Positions 1 through 7,730 are shown, counted from the first letter of the stretch. The stretch is DNA of 64,000 nucleotides from Nitrospirae bacterium MYbin3 (GCA_002753335.1 PEAD01000006.1:1-64000); one strand, 5' to 3'. Notes: generated by a model not told the origin, from the sequence alone. Numbers and translations: made by a program.

Positions 1-110
1 AGGAGAAGCATGATTATAAGAAAGCTTCTGCTTAGAATCAGATACCTCTCTTTGATCGTAAGATTAGAATTATAAAAATTAAGGTACTTATCCCGCAAAT
101 TAAGTCCCAT
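1..110 (-). CDS. N-terminus of a probable membrane sensor protein (partial, runs off left edge)
   Basis: An open frame begins with ATG at 110 and stays open to base 1, giving about 36 residues that start MGLNLRDKYL. A strong ribosome binding site (GGAGGTT, 115-121 on the minus strand) lies 4 bases upstream. The visible end is a basic stretch followed by a hydrophobic run (LSRSFLIIMLL), which resembles the start of a first membrane helix. It sits 15 bases after the cofactor-domain gene and in line with the sigma54 activator, so these three probably form one operon. A histidine kinase is a reasonable guess from the context, but no diagnostic domain lies inside the window. Confidence 0.6.
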   Translation of the reverse strand, partial: MGLNLRDKYLNFYNSNLTIKERYLILSRSFLIIMLL

Positions 111-125
111 ATTCAACCTCCGAGA

Positions 126-449
126 TTAAATAACCGCACCCGCATGCAAGCGTTCCTCAAGAACCAGTTGCAGCGCTTTTGATGATAAGCCTATGACCCT
201 GTCTATTACAACCACTTTTTTCCACACCAGATACTTAAAAAAAGAGTCTTCAATGCCTCCGCAGACCACTACGTCAATGTTTTCTTTTAGAATAAGGCTG
301 CAGAGTTCATCAGCAGAAGGTCCGGGTAATAGGACAGTGCGAGGCGCCGGTCCGGTTTTATCCTCATTGAACTGAGCGATCAGAACCTCTGTACAGAGAT
401 CAAATCTCGAGGCTATATAGTCAGCAGCCACTGTCACCAGTATTTTCAT
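126..449 (-). CDS. Dinitrogenase iron-molybdenum cofactor (NifX/NifB-type) domain protein
   Basis: This 107-residue protein looks like a single NifX/NifB C-terminal type domain. It has an N-terminal beta strand (MKILVTVAA), a middle part rich in small residues, and a V-V-V-C-G-G-I-E segment (about residues 60-67) matching the family's conserved G-G strand-turn. Members bind iron-sulfur or FeMo cofactor clusters in nitrogenase assembly, but many stand-alone copies in anaerobes sit beside signalling genes with no nif genes near. That is the situation here: it lies 14 bases after a sigma54 activator and 15 bases before a probable sensor protein. A redox or metal-cluster sensing role is inference. 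The family call is fairly safe; the function is not. Confidence 0.7.
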   Translation of the reverse strand: MKILVTVAADYIASRFDLCTEVLIAQFNEDKTGPAPRTVLLPGPSADELCSLILKENIDVVVCGGIEDSFFKYLVWKKVVVIDRVIGLSSKALQLVLEERLHAGAVI

Positions 450-463
450 TCTATTATATTTGG

Positions 464-1852
464 TTATTCCAGTCCATAATGTTTAATCTTTCTCCATAGG
501 GTACTGCGACTCCAGCCGAGTTTCAGGGCTGCTTCGCTGCGGTTGCCTCCTGTTTCCATCATAGTTTCGAGTATCCTGCTCTTTTCTATCTCTGCCCAGC
601 TTGCGAATTTTTTCTTAGATGCACCAATTACTGTCGGTTCGTCGATGGCTTCAGAAAGCTGCTCTGTATTTTTTCTATCCTCGCCTGGAGATAAAATATA
701 AGAAGGAAGGTGCCCCATTTGAATGATAGTTCCCTGGCATATATTGACCGCGTGTTCGATAATATTGCGCAGTTCTCTCACATTGCCAGGATATTCATAG
801 CGCAAAAGATAATCGATTGAAGAACTCGCAAAACCCTTTATCTTCTTTCCCAGATTATTATTGAACTCTTTAAGAAAATGATTCATAAGCAGAAGCACAT
901 CGTCGCCCCTTTCCCTTAGGGCAGGCATATGCGCCCGCAGTACATTCAGGCGGTAATAAAGGTCTTCCCTGAATTTTCCTTCATCAAGGAGCTGCCTGAG
1001 ATCCCTGTGAGTGCCTGTAATCAGCCGTATGTCCGCTTTTATTTTTTTGGAACTACCCAGTGGATAAAATTCCTTATCATCAAGGACCGTAAGGAGCTTT
1101 ACCTGCAATTGCAGCGGCAGGTCCCCAATCTCGGTCAGAAAGAGCGTACCGCCCTGAGCTAGCCTGAACATGCCGGGCTTGTCTGCGTTGGCCCCGGTAA
1201 AGGCTCCGCGAACATGCCCGAAGAGTTCTGATTCAAGCAGGGTTTCTGGAATAGCCCCGCAGTTCACCTTTATAAAAGGGTACTTTGCCCTCTTTGAACT
1301 TTTATGTATGGCCTCTGCCAGCAGATCCTTGCCGGTGCCGGTTTCTCCTGTGATAAGGAGTGTGGCATCCGTATAAGCAAAGACGGGCAGAAGCTCTATA
1401 ATCTCCTGCAGTTTTGAACTGTTGCCGAGAAGGGCTTTTTTCTCCGGACTGCCTTGAAGTTTTATATCCATCTCTTTCAGCATTGATATATCTTCAATAA
1501 CCAGCAGCAAGTTGTCATCTGCGCTTTCCCTGCCTTTAAGCGGTGAAGCAGTAATGCGGACCGAAACTTTTTTGCGGTTGGCATCAATAACGCTTCCCTC
1601 AAGAATCAGGGGCCCACCTCCATTATTTAACGCCTTATTCAGCAATTCATCACAGTCAGTGCGAAGAGCATAATTGCATTGAATTCCCTGCACCTCATTT
1701 GTGGAATAGCCTGTCATAACTTCAAGAATTCTGTTCATGCGGAATATGCGAAGATCTTTATCAATAAGCGCTACACCATGCGGAATGCCATTAATAACAT
1801 CACTAACATCGACAGCATCTAACAAAAGCCCTTCTGATTCGTTTTGTTTCAT
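464..1852 (-). CDS. Sigma54-dependent transcriptional activator (PAS - AAA+ - Fis-type HTH)
   Basis: The 462-residue protein has the layout of an NtrC-family enhancer-binding protein with a PAS sensor instead of a receiver. The PAS domain covers about residues 17-125 and carries two cysteines (C60, C67) that could bind a cofactor. The AAA+ domain covers about 140-380, with Walker A GETGTGKD (169-176) and the sigma54-contacting GAFTGA loop (216-221). A Fis-type helix-turn-helix lies at about 436-457. One oddity: the Walker B segment reads TLFLTE (236-241), so the usual Asp is Thr240. The gene is transcribed away from the operon at 2165, which has a good sigma54 promoter at 2112-2127, so it probably activates that operon. 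Its own downstream genes are the cofactor-domain protein and a sensor protein. Confidence 0.92.
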   Translation of the reverse strand: MKQNESEGLLLDAVDVSDVINGIPHGVALIDKDLRIFRMNRILEVMTGYSTNEVQGIQCNYALRTDCDELLNKALNNGGGPLILEGSVIDANRKKVSVRITASPLKGRESADDNLLLVIEDISMLKEMDIKLQGSPEKKALLGNSSKLQEIIELLPVFAYTDATLLITGETGTGKDLLAEAIHKSSKRAKYPFIKVNCGAIPETLLESELFGHVRGAFTGANADKPGMFRLAQGGTLFLTEIGDLPLQLQVKLLTVLDDKEFYPLGSSKKIKADIRLITGTHRDLRQLLDEGKFREDLYYRLNVLRAHMPALRERGDDVLLLMNHFLKEFNNNLGKKIKGFASSSIDYLLRYEYPGNVRELRNIIEHAVNICQGTIIQMGHLPSYILSPGEDRKNTEQLSEAIDEPTVIGASKKKFASWAEIEKSRILETMMETGGNRSEAALKLGWSRSTLWRKIKHYGLE

Positions 1853-2069
1853 TTTAAGTCAGTATACCAGTATCAAAACAAAAAGTCAATAATTATCTAT
1901 TTTAGCATTAAGAACATTCAGTTATCAAAAAAAATAGTTGTAATAGAACAGAATTAACAGTTAAGCGATACCAACATCCATGTCCCAAAGACCCATAAGC
2001 ATCTGGTCAGAATTCAATAAATCGTTCCCATTTGTTTCATTATGAGTCAACAACATTTAAATACTTGCC

Positions 2070-2082
2070 TAGCAAATTGCTA
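2070..2082. promoter_or_regulatory. Palindrome TAGCAA-A-TTGCTA, candidate operator
   Basis: The two 6-base arms are exact inverted repeats around one central base. The site ends 29 bases upstream of the -24 element of the sigma54 promoter. That is closer than most activator enhancer sites, so it may bind the divergent activator, IHF or another regulator. No second copy was found in the region. Confidence 0.35.
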
Positions 2083-2111
2083 ACATATTGATTTTATTGT
2101 ATTTTATTTCC

Positions 2112-2127
2112 TGGCATGGGTTTTGCT
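2112..2127 (+). promoter_or_regulatory. Sigma54 (-24/-12) promoter of the receiver/TSUP operon
   Basis: The sequence TGGCATGGGTTTTGCT matches the sigma54 consensus TGGCAC-G-N4-TTGCW. The invariant GG (2113-2114) and GC (2125-2126) are at the correct spacing. Transcription should start near 2138, giving a leader of about 27 bases before the ATG at 2165. The neighbouring leftward gene encodes a sigma54 activator, which supports the call. Confidence 0.75.
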
Positions 2128-2164
2128 CTAACTAAAGCGCAAACAATTTTGAAGGAGGTCTTAA

Positions 2165-2467
2165 ATGAAACAGATATTCGACACATTCAGCAGTTGGATG
2201 AACGCTGTGACCTTTGCGGAGGCTGGTGAGTTTGAAACAGCAAGACAGATGATGCCTCCAGCCAAAAAGGAAGACAACAAGCTGACCTGGTTCGAAAAGA
2301 GTTTTATGTCAGTAACCTTTGCTGAAGCCGGACTGCATGAGGAGGCTGTCAAGATAATGAATATGCAACCGGTCAAAAACCATGAATCGTCAGATTTTCT
2401 CGAAACGATAGGCCTTAAGGGTATTCGCATAACCTACGGAATAATGCCGGCCCAAGCAATTTTGTAA
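2165..2467 (+). CDS. Small protein with two FAEAGE-type repeats (unknown function)
   Basis: This 100-residue protein is the first gene of the sigma54 operon and has a consensus ribosome binding site 6 bases upstream. It contains two copies of a helical motif: residues 12-30 (MNAVTFAEAGEFETARQMM) and residues 48-66 (MSVTFAEAGLHEEAVKIMN). The same motif is found at the C-termini of the two receiver proteins encoded next. The spacing of A, G and A residues resembles half of a TPR helix pair, so a protein-protein docking module is a plausible inference. No signal peptide or membrane helix is visible. I do not recognise a named family. Its position suggests an adaptor or competitor for the motif-bearing receivers. 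Confidence 0.8.
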   Translation: MKQIFDTFSSWMNAVTFAEAGEFETARQMMPPAKKEDNKLTWFEKSFMSVTFAEAGLHEEAVKIMNMQPVKNHESSDFLETIGLKGIRITYGIMPAQAIL

Positions 2468-2482
2468 GGCAAAATTACGATT

Positions 2483-3037
2483 TTGCAAACTGTGGGAACT
2501 GCTGTTTTCCTAGAAACCGGCGATTACAATTTCGCTCAAACTCTTACAAAGACTCTTTTAAATTGGGGCTTGAGCGTATTCCATCACAACACCGAGCAAG
2601 ACGCGGTGGTGTTGATGGAACAAGAACAGATAGGCGTAGCTTTGCTTGATATAAGGATTTCTCCGGATGCTTCCCTAACACTATTGAAGCATATAAGGGA
2701 AAACCGGCCCGGTGCCGAGATAATCCTTATTAACAGCCACGACAACATCAGGGTGTCTATGGACGCCATGCAGGCAGGCGCAAACGATGAGATTATAGTG
2801 CCGTGTGACACAGGCATCTTGAAGAAAAAGATTGCCGAGGCGTTAAAACGCAGAAAAAAGCTTTTGCATAAGAAGAGAGGGCTGTCCTTTCTCGAAATGT
2901 TCAGCGAATCGATGTCAGCAGCAGCCTTTGCACAGGCAGGCGAATTTGATACCGCCATAGATTACATGAATGATGCCGGCAAATACTGTCCGGAACAGAC
3001 CGCTGACAAAAAGAAAAGTGTCAGAAAGCCCTATTAA
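2483..3037 (+). CDS. Degenerate receiver-domain protein with C-terminal FAEAGE motif
   Basis: The 184-residue protein has a receiver-like fold in residues 1-125. Asp56 (in ALLDIR) is at the phospho-acceptor position, but the usual N-terminal acidic pair is replaced by E11-T12, the switch Thr by Asn84, and the conserved Lys by Val106. It is therefore probably not regulated by ordinary phosphorylation. A basic linker (KRRKK...HKKR) leads to a motif copy at residues 144-162 (MSAAAFAQAGEFDTAIDYM). The start is TTG at 2483, 15 bases after the previous stop, with only a weak AAGG upstream; a GTG at 2492 is possible. There is no DNA-binding domain, so an output through protein contacts is likely. 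Confidence 0.8.
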   Translation: MQTVGTAVFLETGDYNFAQTLTKTLLNWGLSVFHHNTEQDAVVLMEQEQIGVALLDIRISPDASLTLLKHIRENRPGAEIILINSHDNIRVSMDAMQAGANDEIIVPCDTGILKKKIAEALKRRKKLLHKKRGLSFLEMFSESMSAAAFAQAGEFDTAIDYMNDAGKYCPEQTADKKKSVRKPY

Positions 3038-3051
3038 ATCTGGAGGAATGC

Positions 3052-3498
3052 ATGAATGACATCAAAATTCTGTTAGTTGACGATGAGGAAGATTTTATCA
3101 GGACCCTCTCGGAGCGCCTTGAAATGAGAGATCTCAAGAGCAACACTGCATTTGACGGTGAACAGGCTATCAGCATTGTAAACGACCAGGAGCCGGACAT
3201 CATAATTCTTGACCTGAAGATGCCTGGCATTGACGGCATGGAAGTCCTGCGCAGGGTAAGGAAGTCTTATCCGAACATTCAGGTAATAATCCAGACCGGC
3301 CACGGCAATGACCTTGATGAGTCCGAAGCGCGTCAGCTCGGAGTTTTTGACTATCTGAAAAAGCCTGTGGATGTTGAGCTGCTTGTGGAGCGGATAAAAG
3401 CGGCCGCAAAGGCGATGAAACTGAAAGACAGCATGGCGGCAGCTGCTTTTGCTGAAGCAGGTGAGCATGATACGGCGCGCAAAATGATGAAAGGATAA
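3052..3498 (+). CDS. Response regulator, receiver domain with C-terminal FAEAGE motif
   Basis: This 148-residue protein has a full set of receiver residues: D10-D11, phospho-acceptor D54 (IILDLKMPG), T82 and K104 (LKKPVD). After the receiver comes a short tail with one motif copy at residues 128-146 (MAAAAFAEAGEHDTARKMM), matching the repeats in the two genes before it. There is no DNA-binding or enzyme output domain. It has a ribosome binding site (TGGAGG) and lies 14 bases after the previous gene and 17 bases before the histidine kinase. It is the likely phosphorylation target of that kinase, with the tail acting as a docking element (inference). Confidence 0.9.
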   Translation: MNDIKILLVDDEEDFIRTLSERLEMRDLKSNTAFDGEQAISIVNDQEPDIIILDLKMPGIDGMEVLRRVRKSYPNIQVIIQTGHGNDLDESEARQLGVFDYLKKPVDVELLVERIKAAAKAMKLKDSMAAAAFAEAGEHDTARKMMKG

Positions 3499-3515
3499 GC
3501 AGGAGATTTTTATAG

Positions 3516-5192
3516 ATGAAAATCTGCAGCGGCACTGTAAGCCTGAAATCTCTTGAAATGAAATCAAGCGGCAGCTATTACGCGTGGCAAAAACAGCTTT
3601 TCGTGCTTGTTGTAATAGTTGTTTCTGTAGTGCCCTTGATAATAATAAGCTGGACAGCGTCCGACTACTACAAGAAATCATGGCTTCAAAAAACATCTCT
3701 TGAACTCTCAGGCCTTGCAGGCAGCAGAAAAGAGATAATTGACCTCTTCCTTAATAATCAGGAAAACCTACTGTCCGGCTTTACGAACCTCTACAGCCTT
3801 GAGTATCTGCGTGTTCAGAGAAACCTCGAAAAGCTGTTCAGGGCCATGAACAAAAGCGGGGTAATTGTTGACCTCGGGGTAATTGACCATAGAGGCCGCC
3901 ATCTGGCCTATGTCGGTCCATATAAGAGTCAGCTTGCGGACAAAAATTATGCTGCTGCGGAATGGTTTGGTGAGGTGATGCAGAGCGGCAGATATGTAAG
4001 TGATGTATTTAGCGGATACCGTAATGAGCCGCATTTTGTCGCGGCCGTCACAGACCCGGCAAAGTCGTGGATATTGCGGGCAACAATTAATTCTGAACTT
4101 TTTCATTCACTCCTTGCAAGCGCCGAGGTAGGTCCGGGTGGAGACGCTTATATAATTAACAGGGCAGGAGAGCTGCAGACACCCAGTCTGCTTGGAGCCA
4201 AAGCATTATCTGCTGAAGAGCTTGCGATGCTTATCTCCAAGAACGGGACTGCGGTACGCTTAACAGAAAAATATATTTATGCCACAGTACCGATAAATAA
4301 AGGCGATTGGACCCTTGTTCTTAAAACCGACATCAACACCTCCCTTGCTGAATTTTATATGGCCCGAAAGAGAGACATGCTTATCATTGCGGCAGCATCC
4401 CTTATCATCCTTGTAGTGGCGATACTGCTGGTCAGGTCTATGGTGAACAAGATAGAGGAGGCTGATAAAAAAAGGATGGCCATGAACAACCGTATGCGTC
4501 AGGTAGAAAAGATGGCGCTTATCGGAAGGCTCGCCGCCAGTGTCGCGCATGAGATTAACAACCCTCTGCAGATAATTACCACTCAAGCGGGCTGGGTAGA
4601 TGAGCTTCTTGATGATGAAGATAAGAAGCAGCTGAAAAATTATGATGAATACAGGGACTCCATCAACAAAATACGCGGGAATGTAAAAAGGGCCGGAGAA
4701 ATTACACATAGACTGCTCGGTTTCTCAAAATCAAATGGTTATGAACGAAAGGAAATAGACCTCAACCAGCTTATCGAGGATACCGCAGCCCTGCTTGCGA
4801 ATGAGGCAAAGGCGCACCGCATTACACTTCGTTATTTCTTTGAACAGAGCCTGATGCGTGTGATTACGGATGCCTCGCAGCTTCAGCAGGTGTTTCTTAA
4901 TATCCTGAACAATGCCATAGACGCTATAGGACAAGATGGTGTTATCAGCATATCAACCCGCAGCAATGGCGGGCATATAATAGCTGAGTTTGCTGATTCA
5001 GGCCCCGGTCTGTCTCCGGATTCGATAAAAAAGCTCTTTGATCCTTTTTATACCACCAAGTCGCCGGATAAGGGCACAGGACTGGGGCTGTCTATTTCTT
5101 TCAGCATTATGCAGCGGCTTGGTGGAGATATTAAAGCAGAAAACAGAAAGGAGGGGGGCAGCATATTCACGGTAATGCTGCCTGCATATTAA
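3516..5192 (+). CDS. Membrane sensor histidine kinase with extracytoplasmic Cache-like domain
   Basis: The 558-residue protein has one membrane helix at about 28-46, a periplasmic sensor region at about 47-285 with Cache-like features (YVGPY and nearby aromatic residues), and a second helix at about 287-306. A short coiled linker follows, then a HisKA domain with phospho-acceptor H345 (VAHEINNPL). The HATPase domain carries N, G1 (DSGPG), F (FDPFYTT) and G2 (GTGLGLS) boxes. It ends directly before the ATG of a receiver gene (no gap), so the two are translationally coupled. The start ATG at 3516 follows AGGAG at 3501-3505. It is the only complete kinase in this operon and probably feeds the receivers around it. 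Confidence 0.93.
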   Translation: MKICSGTVSLKSLEMKSSGSYYAWQKQLFVLVVIVVSVVPLIIISWTASDYYKKSWLQKTSLELSGLAGSRKEIIDLFLNNQENLLSGFTNLYSLEYLRVQRNLEKLFRAMNKSGVIVDLGVIDHRGRHLAYVGPYKSQLADKNYAAAEWFGEVMQSGRYVSDVFSGYRNEPHFVAAVTDPAKSWILRATINSELFHSLLASAEVGPGGDAYIINRAGELQTPSLLGAKALSAEELAMLISKNGTAVRLTEKYIYATVPINKGDWTLVLKTDINTSLAEFYMARKRDMLIIAAASLIILVVAILLVRSMVNKIEEADKKRMAMNNRMRQVEKMALIGRLAASVAHEINNPLQIITTQAGWVDELLDDEDKKQLKNYDEYRDSINKIRGNVKRAGEITHRLLGFSKSNGYERKEIDLNQLIEDTAALLANEAKAHRITLRYFFEQSLMRVITDASQLQQVFLNILNNAIDAIGQDGVISISTRSNGGHIIAEFADSGPGLSPDSIKKLFDPFYTTKSPDKGTGLGLSISFSIMQRLGGDIKAENRKEGGSIFTVMLPAY

Positions 5193-5654
5193 ATGGCAGG
5201 CACTATGAGTGCACAAATAAATAAGGACAGGATAGATGCAAATACAATTCCTTTGTCTAGCATTTTGGTTGTTGATGATGAGAAGGAGTTTATCCAAACA
5301 CTTCTCAAAAGACTTAGGCGCAGGGGGCTTCAATGCGAAGGTGTTTTCAGCGGGGAGGAGGCTATCTCAAAAATCAGCGCCAGAGAATTCGACGTAGTGC
5401 TGCTTGACATGAAACTTCCTGATATGGACGGCAATAGCACATTGGTTGAAATAAAAAAAATAAGGCCTGCCACCCGGGTAATCATTCTTACAGGACATGC
5501 ATCAGTAAATGAGGGGCTTGAAGGTATAAAGAACGGTGCTCTCGATTACCTTATGAAGCCTGTGGAATTTGAGTCTCTTTTTGAAAAGCTGCTTACAGCA
5601 GCCGGTATAACAAGTTGCTCTCAGAGTTCTCATGTCATTGACACGAGAAAATAA
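5193..5654 (+). CDS. Response regulator, stand-alone receiver domain
   Basis: This 153-residue protein has about 22 leading residues and then a canonical receiver: D28-D29, phospho-acceptor D72 (LLDMKLPD), the T of ILTGHA, and the K of LMKPVE. No output domain follows; the last 20 residues are polar and lack the FAEAGE motif found in the two earlier receivers. The ATG immediately follows the kinase stop codon, and no strong ribosome binding site is visible, so translation is probably coupled. A likely role is phosphotransfer or control of the membrane proteins encoded next. Confidence 0.9.
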   Translation: MAGTMSAQINKDRIDANTIPLSSILVVDDEKEFIQTLLKRLRRRGLQCEGVFSGEEAISKISAREFDVVLLDMKLPDMDGNSTLVEIKKIRPATRVIILTGHASVNEGLEGIKNGALDYLMKPVEFESLFEKLLTAAGITSCSQSSHVIDTRK

Positions 5655-5685
5655 TTAATCATATTCCCAAGGAGGAAACAACAAA

Positions 5686-6975
5686 ATGAGCTTTTTTAAG
5701 GAATTTGGGCATTTCATGATGATGGGTGCCCGAGCCCATGCAAAATGGGAACTCGACATGTCAAACCGTATCTTACGCGAACCCAAGCGGCTTGCCATAT
5801 TTGGACTGCTGCTTCTGCCGATAATAATGGGCGGCATAGCTTTTGCCGATGATGTTGCAGGAGCTCTTCCATCTGTGTTGGGAGGCAAGAACACTTATTG
5901 CCCTTCGTTTTACACCAACACCATATTCTTGGCTTCAATAGGCGTAGGCATTGCAGCAGGACTGATCACCGGATGCATCGGCGCTGGCGGCGGTTTCATC
6001 ATCGCACCCGCCCTTATGAGCGCTGGTGTCAAAGGTATTTTGGCCGTTGGCACGGACCTGTTCCATATCTTTGCAAAGGCGATTATGGGCAGTGTACTGC
6101 ACAGGAAGCTTGGCAACATCTCGGTTTCTCTCGCAGTGACCTTTTTGATAGGGTCTATAGGCGGAGCAACCCTAGGTGGGTATATAAACAGGACGCTCTA
6201 TGAACTTAATCCAGTATTAAGCGACGCTTTTATCACAAGCATATACGTCTTTATGCTCGGCTTTCTAAGTTTCTATTCCCTTATAGACTTCTTAAAATCG
6301 AGAAAACCCGCAACTGAACAGAGCAAAACAGAAGGACACAGTGTAAAGGCCGAAGAGTCTATGACAGGGCTGTCCCAGAAGATCCAGTCTATCAATCTTG
6401 CTCCGATGCTCCATTTTGATCAGGGCGTTGTGCCGGGCGGCAGAAAAATATCGGCTATTTTCCTTGTGCTGAGCGGGGCTCTGGTAGGACTTGCAGCTGC
6501 TATCATGGGTGTGGGCGGTGGCTTTCTGACCTTCCCTATATTCGTATATATGCTTGGAGTTTCATCAGCTACAACAGTCGGAACCGACATATTCCAGATA
6601 GTGTTTACCGCAGGGTATGCAGGTCTAGGCCAATATGCGATCTATGGATTTATCTTCTATACCCTTGCAATGGGCATGCTGCTTGGCTCACTTATCGGCA
6701 TCCAAGTTGGCTCTCTCGTTACCAAGGTGGTTCCCGGCTCAACAATTCGCGGCTTTTACGCTGTTGCGGTTATGGCCGGCTTTGTAAACAGGTTTTTTGC
6801 TTTGCCTGTCAAGCTCGGAAAGATGGATATCATAAGCATCTCGCCGGCAACCGGAAAGATCCTCGAGGATATAGGCATTTATGTTTTCTTTATTGTAATC
6901 AGCATATTTTCGATCTGGGTCTTCGGAACATTTTTCAAAAATATAAAACAACTTAAGAGTGAGGGGGCGCACTAA
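5686..6975 (+). CDS. TSUP family transporter (TauE/SafE-type sulfite exporter)
   Basis: The 429-residue integral membrane protein has the two-fold repeat typical of TSUP proteins: GAGGGFIIAPAL with VGTDLFHI in the first half and GVGGGFLTFPIFV with VGTDIFQI in the second. TSUP proteins move sulfite, sulfonates or other sulfur-containing organic anions across the inner membrane. This one is longer than the usual 250-270 residues because of an N-terminal part of about 50 residues with an extra helix and a polar central loop at about 205-255. It has a good ribosome binding site (AAGGAGGAA) and overlaps the next membrane protein by one base. The substrate cannot be told from sequence; sulfite or a related anion is inferred. 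Confidence 0.9.
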   Translation: MSFFKEFGHFMMMGARAHAKWELDMSNRILREPKRLAIFGLLLLPIIMGGIAFADDVAGALPSVLGGKNTYCPSFYTNTIFLASIGVGIAAGLITGCIGAGGGFIIAPALMSAGVKGILAVGTDLFHIFAKAIMGSVLHRKLGNISVSLAVTFLIGSIGGATLGGYINRTLYELNPVLSDAFITSIYVFMLGFLSFYSLIDFLKSRKPATEQSKTEGHSVKAEESMTGLSQKIQSINLAPMLHFDQGVVPGGRKISAIFLVLSGALVGLAAAIMGVGGGFLTFPIFVYMLGVSSATTVGTDIFQIVFTAGYAGLGQYAIYGFIFYTLAMGMLLGSLIGIQVGSLVTKVVPGSTIRGFYAVAVMAGFVNRFFALPVKLGKMDIISISPATGKILEDIGIYVFFIVISIFSIWVFGTFFKNIKQLKSEGAH

Positions 6976-7664
6976 TGATAGTGGACAAAAAAGAATTCGG
7001 ACTTGGAGTTGTGCTGTTTATAGCGTTCTGGGCAGTTTTTGTTGTCCTGCTTTCCCCTGTGTTTGAAGGGAAGAATCTGTTGGACTACATGGACAATCTG
7101 TATAACACTATTTCAAAAAAATCATCCTATTACATCCCGGCTGTAAAGAAAAAAGCTGCCGAATTCAAGGGACAGCAGGTTGAATTTTCGGTTCAGGCAA
7201 AAGACGCTGATCAGGCTGCCCGGATGGCGAAGCTCTTTGAAGCAGCAAAGGCTACAGCTATTGTTGAAGGCAAAAGCGTTAAAATCAGCGGTGATATGGG
7301 AATGATTTTTGATAATGTACTTGCTGATACCGATGCCATGTTTAATAACAATGGACAGGCGATCAACCAGAACAAATACGGGTATGACGAAAAGAAGGTT
7401 ATGTATGACTGGTGGAACGCCATGAAGTCGGCAGAAGCGAATATGAATAAAGAGGGGAAGTTTAAAGAAGGCAAGGTTTTTTATCAGATAATGACAAAGG
7501 CGATAGAACCTTCTTATAACTACTACGGTATTGTTGCCACAGACATAAAGGAAAAGGTCGTTATGGTTGTTATTTCTTTGGCAGGATACGTCATATATAC
7601 CATGTGGTACGGTTTTGCGATTCTCTTCATGTTTGAAGGCTGGGGCATGAAGCTTGAGCACTAG
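6975..7664 (+). CDS. Two-helix membrane protein coupled to the TSUP transporter (unknown)
   Basis: The 229-residue protein has one membrane helix near each end (about 9-27 and 195-220) and a hydrophilic domain of about 165 residues between them, probably periplasmic. The middle contains an Ala-rich segment (AARMAKLFEAAKATAIVEG) and a Tyr/Trp-rich segment (DEKKVMYDWWNAM). It starts in a TAATG overlap with the TSUP stop codon, a strong sign that the two are made together and act together. I do not recognise a named domain. A role as accessory or ligand-binding subunit of the transporter is inference. It is the last gene before a strong terminator. Confidence 0.85.
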   Translation: MIVDKKEFGLGVVLFIAFWAVFVVLLSPVFEGKNLLDYMDNLYNTISKKSSYYIPAVKKKAAEFKGQQVEFSVQAKDADQAARMAKLFEAAKATAIVEGKSVKISGDMGMIFDNVLADTDAMFNNNGQAINQNKYGYDEKKVMYDWWNAMKSAEANMNKEGKFKEGKVFYQIMTKAIEPSYNYYGIVATDIKEKVVMVVISLAGYVIYTMWYGFAILFMFEGWGMKLEH

Positions 7665-7683
7665 GCCAAACGTTCTTTTTTAG

Positions 7684-7726
7684 AAAAACGGCAAGGCAGG
7701 GAGAGATTATCCGCCTTGCCGTTTTT
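7684..7726 (+). terminator. Rho-independent terminator after the TSUP operon
   Basis: A perfect 14-base-pair inverted repeat (7684-7697 with 7713-7726, core AACGGCAAGGC) encloses a 15-base loop. The 3' arm ends in a run of T. It lies 20 bases after the stop of the two-helix membrane protein. Confidence 0.9.
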
Positions 7727-7730
7727 ATTT

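Larger units (their letters stand above)
1853..2164. other. Divergent regulatory region between the sigma54 activator and the receiver/TSUP operon
   Basis: No gene is visible in these 312 AT-rich bases. They hold the sigma54 promoter for the rightward operon (2112-2127), a 13-base palindrome at 2070-2082, a smaller one at 1954-1964 (TTAAC-A-GTTAA), and a consensus ribosome binding site (AAGGAGGTC, 2152-2160) for the gene at 2165. The length suits enhancer sites for the activator encoded on the left. I could not identify a clear promoter for the leftward gene. Confidence 0.6.
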
